64,000 nt of DNA from Nostoc sp. FACHB-110 (lineage in GTDB: Bacteria > Cyanobacteriota > Cyanobacteriia > Cyanobacteriales > Nostocaceae), in assembly GCF_014697425.1 (NCBI RefSeq), contig NZ_JACJRU010000003.1, positions 186,001 to 250,000 of the forward strand. The letters run 5' to 3'. Shown in pieces: positions 17,408 through 26,374 of this stretch. How positions within the stretch are numbered: the stretch's first letter is position 1; each line of letters opens with the position of its first letter. Position numbers and translations under genes: made by a program. Below the pieces are notes generated by a model, which saw only the letters and a list, made by a program, of their open reading frames with translations, was not told the DNA's origin and did no database searches.

Positions 17408-18391
17408 ATGATTCGCCGCCGTTCTACGCCTTGGATTCATAAATGGTCGCGCCTAATAATTGCCGCGATCGCTGGATGTGGTGCTTTAGTCACAGGCTAT
17501 CTCACCATTGAAAAGTTAACAGGAGGCAGTGCAGCTTGTTTGGCGCAAGCTGGCACAAAAGGTTGTAATGACGTACTTTCCAGCCCTTGGGGTACAGTTT
17601 TCGGTCAGCCATTAGCCTTATTTGGATGTTTGGCCTATCTCAGTATGGTGATATTTGCTTTGGCTCCTTTGGTGTTGAACTCTGAGGACAGTAACCAACG
17701 CCGACAAATAGAAAGCTGGACTTGGTTGCTATTGTTAGCCGGAGCGATCGCTATGACTGTTTTTAGCGGTTACTTAATGTATGTGCTGGCTTTCCAACTT
17801 AAAGCTATTTGTCCCTACTGCATAGCTTCGGCTTTATTTTCCACCAGTATGTTGCTACTGACTCTCATTGGCCATTCTTGGGAAGATATTGGGCAAATTT
17901 TCTTTACTGCCATTATTGTCGGGATGGTAACTTTAATAGGTACTTTGGGCGTTTATGCTGGTGTGAATACATCAGGGACGACACCAGATTCAACTAGCGG
18001 ACAACAACAAATTACCTTTACTCCAACAGAAAACCCTAACCCAGAATTTGGTTGGCCAATCACCACAAACTCTGGTGATGCGGAAATTGCTTTAGCAAAA
18101 CATTTAGTTAAAATAGGCGCGAAAGAATACGTTGCTTATTGGTGTCCTCACTGCCACGAACAGAAACTAATTTTTGGGAAAGAAGCTTATCAAATTATCA
18201 ACGATAATATCAAAATAGAATGTGCCGGTGATAGCCCTAAAAGTCAGCCAGAATTATGTAAAGCTGCAAAAATACAAGCTTTCCCAACTTGGATTATCAA
18301 TGGTCAAACTTACAGTGGAGTCCAAAATTTAGCAGAACTAGCCAAAATTACTAATTACACAGGGCCGACCAATTTTAAGTATTTTAAATAA
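17408..18391 (+). CDS. VKOR-thioredoxin-like disulfide oxidase fusion
   Basis: Membrane enzyme that makes protein disulfides in the lumen or periplasm by passing electrons to quinone; 327 aa. The N-terminal part is a vitamin K epoxide reductase domain with four to five membrane helices, loop cysteines Cys44 and Cys53, and the CPYC active site (Cys135/Cys138). The C-terminal part is a thioredoxin-like domain with WCPHC (Cys246/Cys249). This bacterial VKOR-Trx layout is known from cyanobacteria, where it supports photosystem II assembly. The frame is open further upstream into heptamer repeats, so the ATG at 17408 (MIRRRSTPWIHKW) is chosen. Confidence 0.92.
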   Translation: MIRRRSTPWIHKWSRLIIAAIAGCGALVTGYLTIEKLTGGSAACLAQAGTKGCNDVLSSPWGTVFGQPLALFGCLAYLSMVIFALAPLVLNSEDSNQRRQIESWTWLLLLAGAIAMTVFSGYLMYVLAFQLKAICPYCIASALFSTSMLLLTLIGHSWEDIGQIFFTAIIVGMVTLIGTLGVYAGVNTSGTTPDSTSGQQQITFTPTENPNPEFGWPITTNSGDAEIALAKHLVKIGAKEYVAYWCPHCHEQKLIFGKEAYQIINDNIKIECAGDSPKSQPELCKAAKIQAFPTWIINGQTYSGVQNLAELAKITNYTGPTNFKYFK

Positions 18392-19157
18392 TTGTTTTCA
18401 CCAAGACGACTGTGTAAATTTTAAGATTTTCCTCAAATAGTCAACTGGCTAAAATTATTGTTTATAGCTGGTTGACTCATTTTTCGGTAAGTGATGATTC
18501 AAAGAAGTTTATGAACCAAGCAATCAACTGTCAATCAGGCTCAAACTCTTAATCAGGCTGTTTCCTCAACCCTGCCTGATCCCAACCACACTTATTTAGG
18601 CTGACTTACTTGCTATGACAAGTGAAAATAAAATACAACCATAAATATTTTTTCTTTTAATTTATTACAAAAAGATTTGTCACTTTTTCGCTAACGAAAA
18701 TATACTTTTGTGAACAGTCAATAAATAATATCTATCCTCAATCTGCATCTAGCAAATTCAGCACTTAGGAGGAGGCAGTGGCCACGACATCAAGGAGATA
18801 TTCTTGCTCCCTGTGGCCTCAATATACTTTCTTATATGTGCAAAAGCTGATTCAGGCGAATGTATACTTACGCAGCCTTGATCGAAATTCTCAACTAATC
18901 TACTTCCTACTCCCGATGATCTTCCGAAAAAACTAGTTTAGAAATCAAAGAGGATTGCTATACTAGCCAAACTTTTCTTAATAATCAGTCATGATGAGAA
19001 ATAATTTGTTAAAAATCCTTCAAAGAAGGTGCTTTAACTTCACTTCAATGACAACTTTCTTAAAAAATGAATACAGTGATATACAAGCTATATTTGCTAG
19101 TTATTTGTTTGCTAGTTGATAGCTATACAAAATAGAAATATTTCTCCCTACTGGGTC
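18392..19157. other. Long intergenic region with one hairpin
   Basis: About 760 bp with no convincing gene. At 18770-18823 GGCCAC pairs with GTGGCC around a nested GGAG/CTCC, giving a long hairpin without a T tail. A 42-codon frame beginning at the ATG at 18991 ends inside the TTG considered for the next gene and has no family resemblance. The region is AT-rich and may hold the cyclase promoter. Confidence 0.5.
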
Positions 19158-21362
19158 ATGGGAATGAGTAAGCAGCTAGGCAAGCATTTTATTAGGGTAG
19201 CATTGAAGCTGAAACAGCCTCTTGGTCGAAAATATCAAGAATTGATTGTCGCTTTTACTGTTGCAGCCTGCATTTTACTGTTACGTTCTATGGGAATATT
19301 GCAGTCCTTGGAGTTAGCAGGATTAGATCAATTTTTTCGCTTCCGTCATAACGAACCATCAGACGATCGCATCACAATTGTAGCTATTGATGAAGCAGCT
19401 TTGCATCGAGCAGGTTCATGGCCAATTCCAGATAGTATAATCGCCCAGTTGTTACAAAAAATCCGAAATCATCAACCTCGTGCTGTGGGCTTGGATATTT
19501 ATCGGGATTTAGTTGTCAATCCAGGTCATGAAGAGTTAGCTAAAACTTATCATTCAATGCCAAACTTAGTTGGTATTCAATTATTAACTAATAACCCCAA
19601 TACTCGCGTCTTACCACCGCTTAATTTGAGTCCGAATCAAGCAGGTTTTAACAACATACTATATGATATCGATGGGAAAGTAAGACGCAATTTGCTGTAT
19701 TTGCATCTCAACAATCAACGATATGAAAGTTTTGCTCTCAAATTAGCTTTACTATATTTAAAAAAGGAAGGTATTAAACCTAAAAAAGCACCTAATAATT
19801 CTGATTATTTAAAATTAGGTAAGGCTATATTTACTCGTTTTCAAGGCAATGATGGTGGTTATGTAAGAACTGATGATAAAGGCTATCAGATTCTCGCTAA
19901 TTTTCCTAAACCCGAATGTGAAAAACCTCATCAAGAATTTTGCAGTTATCGTACAGTTTCTATGAGTGATGTGCTAGATGATAAAGTGCCTATCAGTTGG
20001 ATACGCGATCGCATTGTATTAATTGGGTCTACCGCTCCTAGTCTGCAAGATTTTGTGTTTATTCCCTACTCTAATACTATGCTAAAAGCCGCCCAGCCTG
20101 TTGCCGGGATTGAACTACAAGCTTATTTTATTAGTGAATTAATTTCATCTGCGCTTACAGGGCGACCTTTATTAAAAGTTTGGCCAAAATTCTGCGAAAA
20201 CTTAGGGATTTTGGCCTGTGCTTATATAGGGTCAGCAATTATTTGTCGTAGTAAATCATTCAGGAAAAGTTTCCCCAGACTTTTCCTAGGTTTATTAATA
20301 TTAATTATTATTAGTTATCTAGCTTTTTTAGCTGGATGGTGGCTACCTGTCATTCCTGGATTACTAAGCTTTAGCTGTGTATCTGGCTGGATGATTTTTC
20401 GCATTGCTTATATGCAAGAAGAGTTAAAACGTTCTAGAGAGTTTTTACATCAAGTCATCAATTCTATTCCTGACCCTATTTTTGTGAAAAACGAGCAGCA
20501 TAAGTGGATTGTTTTAAATGATGCTTACTGTAAGTTTATTGGTTATCCTGACAATGTATTACTTGATAAGTCATATTATGAATTTTTTCCCAAACATGAA
20601 GCGGATATTTTTCATCAACAAGATCAGTTAGTATTTTTCACCCAAAAAGCCCAAGAAAATGAAGAAGAATTTACTGATGCGGCTGGTAAAACTCATTTAA
20701 TTGCCACTAAGCGATCGCTCCACAAAGATGCAGCAGGTAACATATTTTTAGTAGGAGTAATTCGTGATATTACTCAGCGTAAGTTAATAGAAGAAGAATT
20801 AAAGCGCACAGCAGCTGAATTATTTCGCTCTAATACAGAACTAAAACTCAAAGAAGACAACTTACGCTACTTGGCTTATCATGATCCCCTAACAGGTTTA
20901 TCGAATCGGAAATTCTTTGCTGAACAACTTTATGAGTCGCTAAATTGGGCAGAAAATAATAATTTGTTATTAGGATTATTGTTTATTGATTTAGATGGGT
21001 TTAAACAAGTAAATGATACTTTAGGGCATGATATGGGCGATCGCCTGTTAGTGATTGTTGCCCAAAGACTGAGTAATTGCTTGCGTGGTAGTGATACTGT
21101 CTCACGCTTAGGTGGTGATGAATTTACTGTGATTTTACGGGCAATTCCTAACGTGCAAGTAGCGGCTAGGGTGGCTACCAAAATTTTAGCTAGTATTACT
21201 GAACCAATTGTATTGGCAGGATACACCACGAAAATTTCTGCCAGCATTGGTATTAGTATCTACCCAGTCAACAGTCAAGATTCCGAAAGCTTGATTAAAC
21301 AAGCAGATGCAGCAATGTACCGTGCTAAACACTTGGGTAAGAATCGCTATGAACTAGCTTGA
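19158..21362 (+). CDS. CHASE2-PAS-GGDEF diguanylate cyclase
   Basis: Membrane-bound enzyme making cyclic di-GMP. Domains in order: a first membrane helix, an extracytoplasmic CHASE2 sensor (about residues 40-330; DRITIVAIDEAALHRAGSWP is typical), three membrane helices (about 335-415), a PAS domain with PAC (about 425-550) and GGDEF. The active-site sequence GGDEF is intact, and an RGSD inhibitory I-site lies five residues before it, so catalysis and feedback control are both expected. A TTG at 19116 would add 14 residues; the ATG at 19158 or 19164 is likelier. It stands alone after a long spacer. Confidence 0.9.
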   Translation: MGMSKQLGKHFIRVALKLKQPLGRKYQELIVAFTVAACILLLRSMGILQSLELAGLDQFFRFRHNEPSDDRITIVAIDEAALHRAGSWPIPDSIIAQLLQKIRNHQPRAVGLDIYRDLVVNPGHEELAKTYHSMPNLVGIQLLTNNPNTRVLPPLNLSPNQAGFNNILYDIDGKVRRNLLYLHLNNQRYESFALKLALLYLKKEGIKPKKAPNNSDYLKLGKAIFTRFQGNDGGYVRTDDKGYQILANFPKPECEKPHQEFCSYRTVSMSDVLDDKVPISWIRDRIVLIGSTAPSLQDFVFIPYSNTMLKAAQPVAGIELQAYFISELISSALTGRPLLKVWPKFCENLGILACAYIGSAIICRSKSFRKSFPRLFLGLLILIIISYLAFLAGWWLPVIPGLLSFSCVSGWMIFRIAYMQEELKRSREFLHQVINSIPDPIFVKNEQHKWIVLNDAYCKFIGYPDNVLLDKSYYEFFPKHEADIFHQQDQLVFFTQKAQENEEEFTDAAGKTHLIATKRSLHKDAAGNIFLVGVIRDITQRKLIEEELKRTAAELFRSNTELKLKEDNLRYLAYHDPLTGLSNRKFFAEQLYESLNWAENNNLLLGLLFIDLDGFKQVNDTLGHDMGDRLLVIVAQRLSNCLRGSDTVSRLGGDEFTVILRAIPNVQVAARVATKILASITEPIVLAGYTTKISASIGISIYPVNSQDSESLIKQADAAMYRAKHLGKNRYELA

Positions 21363-21460
21363 TGTTTGATGGTTATAACTTACTCACATCTAGATTTTTG
21401 GGTTTGATATCGAGATGTTCTAACATAGCTAGCAACGCCTTGTTTTAAGTCCAAGTCAGA

Positions 21461-22093
21461 ATGCCTAATCAAGTTTGGTTAACACAGTTGCGAAAACACA
21501 GAGCGATCGCTGTTATCCGTGCATCAAACATGGAAATAGGAGAGAAGATGGCGATGGCGGTAGCATCTGGAGGAATGCATCTCATCGAAATTACTTGGAA
21601 TAGCGATCGCGCCGCAGAATTGATCACTAAACTACGTGTCAAGTTACCTGATTGCCTAATTGGTACAGGTACGCTGTTTAATGTGCAGCAGTTAAAAGAA
21701 GCGATCTCTGCCGGAGCGCAATTTTTGTTTTCACCTCATGTTGATGTTGAAATGATAGACGCAGCAGTAGCCAAAGATATTCCCATGATTCCTGGAGCGT
21801 TGACTCCTACAGAAATTGTGACAGCATGGCATCAAGGGGCTAGTTGTGTGAAGGTTTTTCCGGTGCAAGCTGTAGGAGGAGCTAGTTATATCAAGAGTTT
21901 GCAAGCCCCTTTGGGGCATATTCCCTTAATTCCTACAGGTGGCGTCACTTTAGATAATGCTCCAGAATTTATCGAGGTTGGGGCTGTGGCGGTTGGTTTA
22001 AGTAGTGAATTGTTTCCGAAAAAACTCGTTGCTGCGGAAAATTGGCAAGCGATCGCCCATCATACAACTCAACTCATACAAAAATTGGCGTAG
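21461..22093 (+). CDS. eda: 2-keto-3-deoxy-6-phosphogluconate aldolase
   Basis: Class I aldolase of the Entner-Doudoroff pathway, splitting KDPG to pyruvate and glyceraldehyde 3-phosphate; also active on 2-keto-4-hydroxyglutarate in many bacteria. It is 210 aa, full length. The catalytic Glu43 (LIEITWNS) and Schiff-base Lys131 (CVKVFPVQAVGG) are in place, as are Arg20 and the phosphate-binding IPTGGV. No edd gene is adjacent; cyanobacteria usually carry eda alone in the genome region. It begins 98 bp after the cyclase. Confidence 0.93.
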   Translation: MPNQVWLTQLRKHRAIAVIRASNMEIGEKMAMAVASGGMHLIEITWNSDRAAELITKLRVKLPDCLIGTGTLFNVQQLKEAISAGAQFLFSPHVDVEMIDAAVAKDIPMIPGALTPTEIVTAWHQGASCVKVFPVQAVGGASYIKSLQAPLGHIPLIPTGGVTLDNAPEFIEVGAVAVGLSSELFPKKLVAAENWQAIAHHTTQLIQKLA

Positions 22094-22174
22094 CAAAATA
22101 CACACTAAATGGAGTCATAGGCTACAACGTAAAAAGGAACATCCCTAGGCTCGATCATGAGATGTGCATAGATT

Positions 22175-22687
22175 ATGAAAAGTCTGATTAATTCTGACCA
22201 AATGGGTCATTTCACTAGAATTATTATAGGTGTTGCAGTATCTTTAAGCGTGGTGAGTACTGCAATCAGTCCAGTAAAAGCCAATTCTCCAGAAGATACA
22301 ATCAACCAAACAGTTCAAACGCTTCAAAAATCAGACCAGCGTTGGATTCAAATTAAACTTTCCACCCAAAGGCTCATCGCTTGGGAGGGTGGTAAACCTG
22401 TTTACGCAATTACTATTTCTACAGGCAAAAAGTCCACACCAACACGGATTGGTAGTTTTAAAATTCAATCTAAGCACAAATCTGCGCGAATGCGCGGACG
22501 AGACTATGATGTTGCGGATGTACCTTATACAATGTATTACCAAGGTAACTACGGTATTCACGGAGCTTACTGGCATAAGAAATTTGGTACACCAGTCAGT
22601 CATGGTTGTATTAATGTTGCACCCAATCATGCTAAATGGTTATTCAATTGGGCATCACTAGGAACAGCTGTCATCATTCAAAAATAA
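22175..22687 (+). CDS. L,D-transpeptidase (YkuD domain), exported
   Basis: Cell-wall enzyme forming 3-3 crosslinks or attaching proteins to peptidoglycan. It is 170 aa: an N-terminal hydrophobic signal segment (about residues 12-36, ending in SPVKANS) followed by the YkuD domain. The catalytic signature is complete: HGAYWHKKFGTPVSHGCIN with His143 and Cys145. It lies 81 bp after eda, possibly the same transcript, but with no functional link. A palindromic repeat element begins immediately after its stop. Confidence 0.9.
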   Translation: MKSLINSDQMGHFTRIIIGVAVSLSVVSTAISPVKANSPEDTINQTVQTLQKSDQRWIQIKLSTQRLIAWEGGKPVYAITISTGKKSTPTRIGSFKIQSKHKSARMRGRDYDVADVPYTMYYQGNYGIHGAYWHKKFGTPVSHGCINVAPNHAKWLFNWASLGTAVIIQK

Positions 22688-22689
22688 AA

Positions 22690-22836
22690 TAGGACTTACG
22701 AAAACGAAAAATTAAGGTTTTAGGAAAGGGTGTAAGGATGCAAGGGTATGGGGGTGTATATATCCAAAGCCTTACACCCTATACCCATTAACCCCTAACC
22801 CCAGTCCCTACAGATAATCTGGGTGCGTAAGTCCTA
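22690..22836. mobile_element. MITE-like element with 11-bp terminal inverted repeats
   Basis: TAGGACTTACG (22690-22700) is exactly matched by CGTAAGTCCTA (22826-22836). The 147-bp element has no coding capacity. Its interior (ACGAAAAATTAAGG, then a CTTACACCC-type arm) recurs at 57691-57780, so it belongs to a dispersed family. It lies directly downstream of the L,D-transpeptidase gene. Confidence 0.75.
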
Positions 22837-23473
22837 GAGATGTTATGCTATTTAGTGCATATGTACTATAATCAGTATTTACTTAACTTTAACATAGATT
22901 ACATACCGCATACAGCTTTTTTAAGCTGGAGCTTGTCTATGGTTATTGATTTGAAATTTAAATTTTATATACATGAGTAACAGTACTTATATTTATTTAT
23001 AATTACCCTTAATATAGTTAATTAAAAATTAATTAAAAATTTGAGAGAAAGTCACTTTTTAGGCTCTATCTCCTAGAACATACTGATTCATCCCAAATTA
23101 TCTCAGAAAATACCACTAAATAGTGTATACTTTTTAACAAGTCAAGAGAGTATTTCAGCTTATGAATATAAAGATTTTATTAAAAAAATATATTTCCGAG
23201 GCATCTCCTAGAGGTATTCAAGGAGTATCTCTGATTTTGGAAATAGAGAGTTCTAACTTTTGGCTGATGTCGGAAAAGGCTATTTAAGTTTATTTCTTAA
23301 TAGTAGTTTGAGCAGATTTTCCTCGAAAACATTTGTCCTGAGCCTTCTAGCAGCAAGTATCAGCATCTCAGTCAAATAGGTATTTTGCCAGCAAAACTTT
23401 AATTTAATTTTAATTTTTTCAGAAATAAAGACCGAACCTTGTGTAGGTAAAAAAAGTATTGGATGAAATCAGA
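22837..23473. other. Gene-poor AT-rich spacer
   Basis: About 640 bp between the MITE-like element and the small secreted-protein gene. A 41-codon frame (23162-23287) is the longest notable one and resembles nothing known. No RNA gene or clear promoter was identified. Confidence 0.5.
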
Positions 23474-23734
23474 ATGCAGGAACTTTACAAAAGCTTTATG
23501 GGCATTAATTTAAGAATCACAACTGTTTTAATCATCTGTGTCAGTGGCTGCTTAAGCCTTCCTAAGATCGCTGATGCTACTGGTGAATTTAGCAGCCTAG
23601 TTGTCAAAGGCTTGGCTGGTGCAGAGCAAAGTCTTTTAGCTAATTCTGATAGCAGTCTTGAAGGAGAAGATGATACATATGTTCCGCCTAATTTTGGCAG
23701 ACCGGACAGCCAGCACGGCAGTGGTACACGCTAA
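23474..23734 (+). CDS. Small secreted protein with C-terminal HGSGTR (PatX-like layout)
   Basis: An 86-aa protein, counted from the ATG at 23474; a TTG at 23459 would add five residues. It has a signal sequence (about residues 8-35, TTVLIICVSGCLSLPKIADA), a short acidic spacer and a C-terminus PPNFGRPDSQHGSGTR. Small exported proteins ending in RGSGR or close variants are known as PatX in heterocyst-forming cyanobacteria; their processed peptide acts on HetR. Here the ending is HGSGTR, which also occurs in other small cyanobacterial proteins, so a signalling role is only a possibility. It is flanked by a long upstream spacer, consistent with its own regulated promoter. Confidence 0.6.
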   Translation: MQELYKSFMGINLRITTVLIICVSGCLSLPKIADATGEFSSLVVKGLAGAEQSLLANSDSSLEGEDDTYVPPNFGRPDSQHGSGTR

Positions 23735-23785
23735 TCCCACTGTTTCATCAACCATCTACAAATAAACTGAGCGTCACACAATTTT

Positions 23786-23813
23786 GGATTTTGGATTGAC
23801 CCCACAGATTAAT
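23786..23813. repeat. 28-bp direct repeat downstream of nadB
   Basis: GGATTTTGGATTGACCCCAC and the next eight bases match 25553-25580 at 24 of 28 positions in the same orientation. The two copies lie just beyond each end of nadB. Confidence 0.6.
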
Positions 23814-23853
23814 TTGGGGGCTTGTAGCATCAAGAAACTATTGCTCAACAGGT

Positions 23854-25530
23854 TTACACTGAAGATTTTTCCCAGCCACGGTTTTGGATTAGGGTGTGAA
23901 CTTGCCAATCAGGATTTGGTTGTGGATAATCGCTGCGGTAGTGTCCACCACGGCTTTCTGTTCTAAAGGCAGCACTTTTGAGAATTAAATAAGCTACATC
24001 TAACAAATTCCGAGTTTCTGCCCAAAGTCTTAACTGTCGTTCTACATCTGGGATGGTCAATTTTACAGATTCGTTGGCACGTAAAGAAAGTAAGAATTGA
24101 CTTAAAGGTAAAATAGCAAAATCTTGCTGCCAAGATTCAATAGTAGCGATCGCTTCGATTAATCGTGACTGTTGCCGACAAATCCCGGCACTTTGCCAAA
24201 CTAAACGGGGTAACTTCTCGCGCAATGCTTCTAGCTGGGCTTGTTGGTTTGGCTCTTCATCCACATTTAAACTAAACTCACGCCAAGGGATTTCTGCTGT
24301 TTGTGCGACCAGTTCAACTTCTGCTAGTTGCAGATTTGCCATTTGTGCGCCAAAGACAATACATTCCAACAATGAATTACTAGCTAGACGATTCGCACCA
24401 TGTACTCCAGTACTGGCAGTTTCACCGACTGCGTATAAACCCGGAATATTTGTGCAATTCTGTAAATCAGTAAGAATACCACCCATCCAATAATGAGCCG
24501 CAGGCGCAACCGGAATTGGCTCATTAAAGACATCAATTCCCCAACGCTGGCAAACCTTAATGATATTCGGAAAGCGATGGCGAATTTTTTCTGGGGGGAT
24601 AGGACGCATATCTAGCCAGACATTAGCTGTCGCTGGATCGACGGCTGTAAGTTGTAAATGGTTAAAAATGGCACGACTGACTACATCTCTAGGAGCCAGT
24701 TCGCCTGCGGGGTGATAGTCAAACGCGAACCGCCGCCCTGTATGGTCAACAAGATGCGCGCCTTCGCCTCTGACAGCTTCACTAATTAAAAAGCGATCGG
24801 CTCCAGGCTTAGTTAAGGCTGTAGGATGAAATTGGACAAATTCTAAATCTCTGACAATTGCCCCAGCCCGCCAAGCGATCGCTACACCATCGCCTGTACT
24901 GACAGCAGGGTTAGTAGTTTGGGCAAAAACTTGACCACCACCACCAGTGGCTAAAACTACGGCTTTTGCTCTTACCCAAGTAATTTGACCTTGATAAAAC
25001 AAACTAATTCCTTGACAGCGACCTGTTTGCGGTTCTAACCACAAACTCAAGGCTAAAGCTTGCTGAATAACTTGAATGTTCTGTCGTTGTAATACTTGCG
25101 CGGTTAAGGTTGTGGTGACTTCTCGACCTGTGGTGTCAGCAGCGTGCAGAACGCGATTACGCGAGTGGGCTGCTTCTAAAGTTAAAGCTAGGGCGTTACC
25201 GTGACGGTCAAAAGCTACGCCCAAATTTACCAAAGATTGAATACAACTAGGGGCGTGTTGCGCTAAGAATTCCACAGCTTGCCGATCGCACAGACCTGCA
25301 CCAGCTTGAATTGTATCTTCAATGTGCAGTTGTGGCGAATCTTCTGGGGCGATCGCAGCTGCAATACCACCTTGCGCCCAATCACTCGCTGATAAAGTTA
25401 CTGTTTCTTTGGTAATCAAGCCGACTTGCAACGATTCTGGCAAACACAGGGCTGTATATAATCCAGCTGCGCCAGCACCGACTACTAAAACATCAAATTG
25501 GCGGGGAATTTCGATTTCAGGCAAGGTCAA
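23854..25530 (-). CDS. nadB: L-aspartate oxidase
   Basis: FAD enzyme oxidising L-aspartate to iminoaspartate, the first step of bacterial NAD synthesis (partner NadA not in this window). It is 558 aa, full length. Visible features are the FAD-binding VVGAGAAGLYTALCL at residues 15-29, SDWAQGGIAAAI, FVQFHPTAL, GVHGANRLASNSLLE and the C-terminal helical domain of the succinate dehydrogenase flavoprotein family. Other members are excluded by the aspartate-oxidase type SEAVRGEGAHLVD and by length. The gene stands alone, bracketed by a 28-bp repeat. Confidence 0.95.
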   Translation of the reverse strand: MTLPEIEIPRQFDVLVVGAGAAGLYTALCLPESLQVGLITKETVTLSASDWAQGGIAAAIAPEDSPQLHIEDTIQAGAGLCDRQAVEFLAQHAPSCIQSLVNLGVAFDRHGNALALTLEAAHSRNRVLHAADTTGREVTTTLTAQVLQRQNIQVIQQALALSLWLEPQTGRCQGISLFYQGQITWVRAKAVVLATGGGGQVFAQTTNPAVSTGDGVAIAWRAGAIVRDLEFVQFHPTALTKPGADRFLISEAVRGEGAHLVDHTGRRFAFDYHPAGELAPRDVVSRAIFNHLQLTAVDPATANVWLDMRPIPPEKIRHRFPNIIKVCQRWGIDVFNEPIPVAPAAHYWMGGILTDLQNCTNIPGLYAVGETASTGVHGANRLASNSLLECIVFGAQMANLQLAEVELVAQTAEIPWREFSLNVDEEPNQQAQLEALREKLPRLVWQSAGICRQQSRLIEAIATIESWQQDFAILPLSQFLLSLRANESVKLTIPDVERQLRLWAETRNLLDVAYLILKSAAFRTESRGGHYRSDYPQPNPDWQVHTLIQNRGWEKSSV

Positions 25531-25552
25531 GGAATTTTGGATTTGGGATTTG

Positions 25553-25580
25553 GGATTTTAGATTGATACCACAGATAAAT
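25553..25580. repeat. 28-bp direct repeat upstream of nadB
   Basis: This partner of 23786-23813 (24 of 28 bases) is preceded by heptamer-like GGATTTG units at 25539-25555. It sits just before the nadB start on the minus strand. Confidence 0.6.
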
Positions 25581-25628
25581 CTGCGGCATTGAGCATTTTT
25601 CAGTTTGGACTTTGTTTGATGAAAATAA

Positions 25629-25650
25629 CCACTCCCAGATGCGGGAGTGG
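25629..25650 (-). terminator. Intrinsic terminator of psbU
   Basis: CCACTCCC (25629-25636) and GGGAGTGG (25643-25650) form a perfect 8-bp stem with a six-base loop. On the minus strand it follows the psbU stop by about 30 bp and is followed by TTATTTTC. Confidence 0.75.
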
Positions 25651-25682
25651 ATTACTGTTTCTTAGATTAGCGATAAATGAGC

Positions 25683-26132
25683 TTATCTATAGATACCGTT
25701 GTTAAAGCGATCGTCTCCTTCGTTGAAGACTGCTTCTTGCTCGGTAACAGTGAAGTTATCAAAATTAGCTTGTAGGAGTTGTTTTTGGCGATCGCTCAAC
25801 CCTGGTAGATTCAAAATATCTTCTACCTTTTGGTAAGGAGCATTTTTGATGATTTTCTTCGCCAGGGTAGGATACAAACCTGGGTAGCTTTGAAAAGCGC
25901 GGACGTTGGTATTATTTAAATCAATTTTTTTACCAAATTCCGTTGCTAGTTTATCATCTGCACGATTGCGGAATTCCACTGCTAAAACAGGAACTTGCGG
26001 TAAAGCAAGACTGTTAATTCCAGCAGCTTGGGCTATTCCACTTGTACCTAACCATCCCCAGCAACCAACCAACAAACTAAATACTGTTAATAAACGCACC
26101 AATCTTTTCACGATTTTTCTACCTCTTTCCAT
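25683..26132 (-). CDS. psbU: Photosystem II extrinsic protein PsbU (12 kDa)
   Basis: Lumenal subunit of photosystem II that stabilises the oxygen-evolving Mn cluster together with PsbO and PsbV. A basic, hydrophobic signal peptide ends near GIAQAAG, and the mature part carries the helix-hairpin-helix-like core ([20 protein letters not shown], then [16 protein letters not shown]) and ends [11 protein letters not shown], all typical of PsbU. The frame is open to an ATG at 26168, but [15 protein letters not shown] at 26132 (149 aa) is a normal signal-peptide start and is preferred. Monocistronic with a terminator. Confidence 0.95.
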   Translation of the reverse strand: MERGRKIVKRLVRLLTVFSLLVGCWGWLGTSGIAQAAGINSLALPQVPVLAVEFRNRADDKLATEFGKKIDLNNTNVRAFQSYPGLYPTLAKKIIKNAPYQKVEDILNLPGLSDRQKQLLQANFDNFTVTEQEAVFNEGDDRFNNGIYR

Positions 26133-26374
26133 CAAACTGAATAATGGCTCTAAGCAGACAGATGTCAACAGTTTATAATCTTTGAGTCACAGTTATGACT
26201 TTAGATTGATTAACCCTTGACTCAAATCTAGTAGATCCATCAACACACAGCAGTCATCAGAAACTAATATACAGCTTATTAATATCCACAATATTTACGG
26301 CTACTGGGTTTGACTAGGAATTTTAGATTTTTTGCTTCATCTTGGGGCAGTCAACAGCTGACAGATGACAAGGT

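Noticed and set aside
18991..19119. A 42-codon frame from ATGATGAGAAAT before the CHASE2 cyclase
   Set aside because: No family resemblance and no ribosome-binding site recognised; its stop overlaps the weak TTG start of the next gene. Kept only as a description of the spacer.
23162..23287. A 41-codon frame (MNIKILLKKYISEASPRGIQ...) in the long spacer
   Set aside because: Short, AT-rich and not recognisable. It could be real, but nothing in sequence supports it beyond an open frame.
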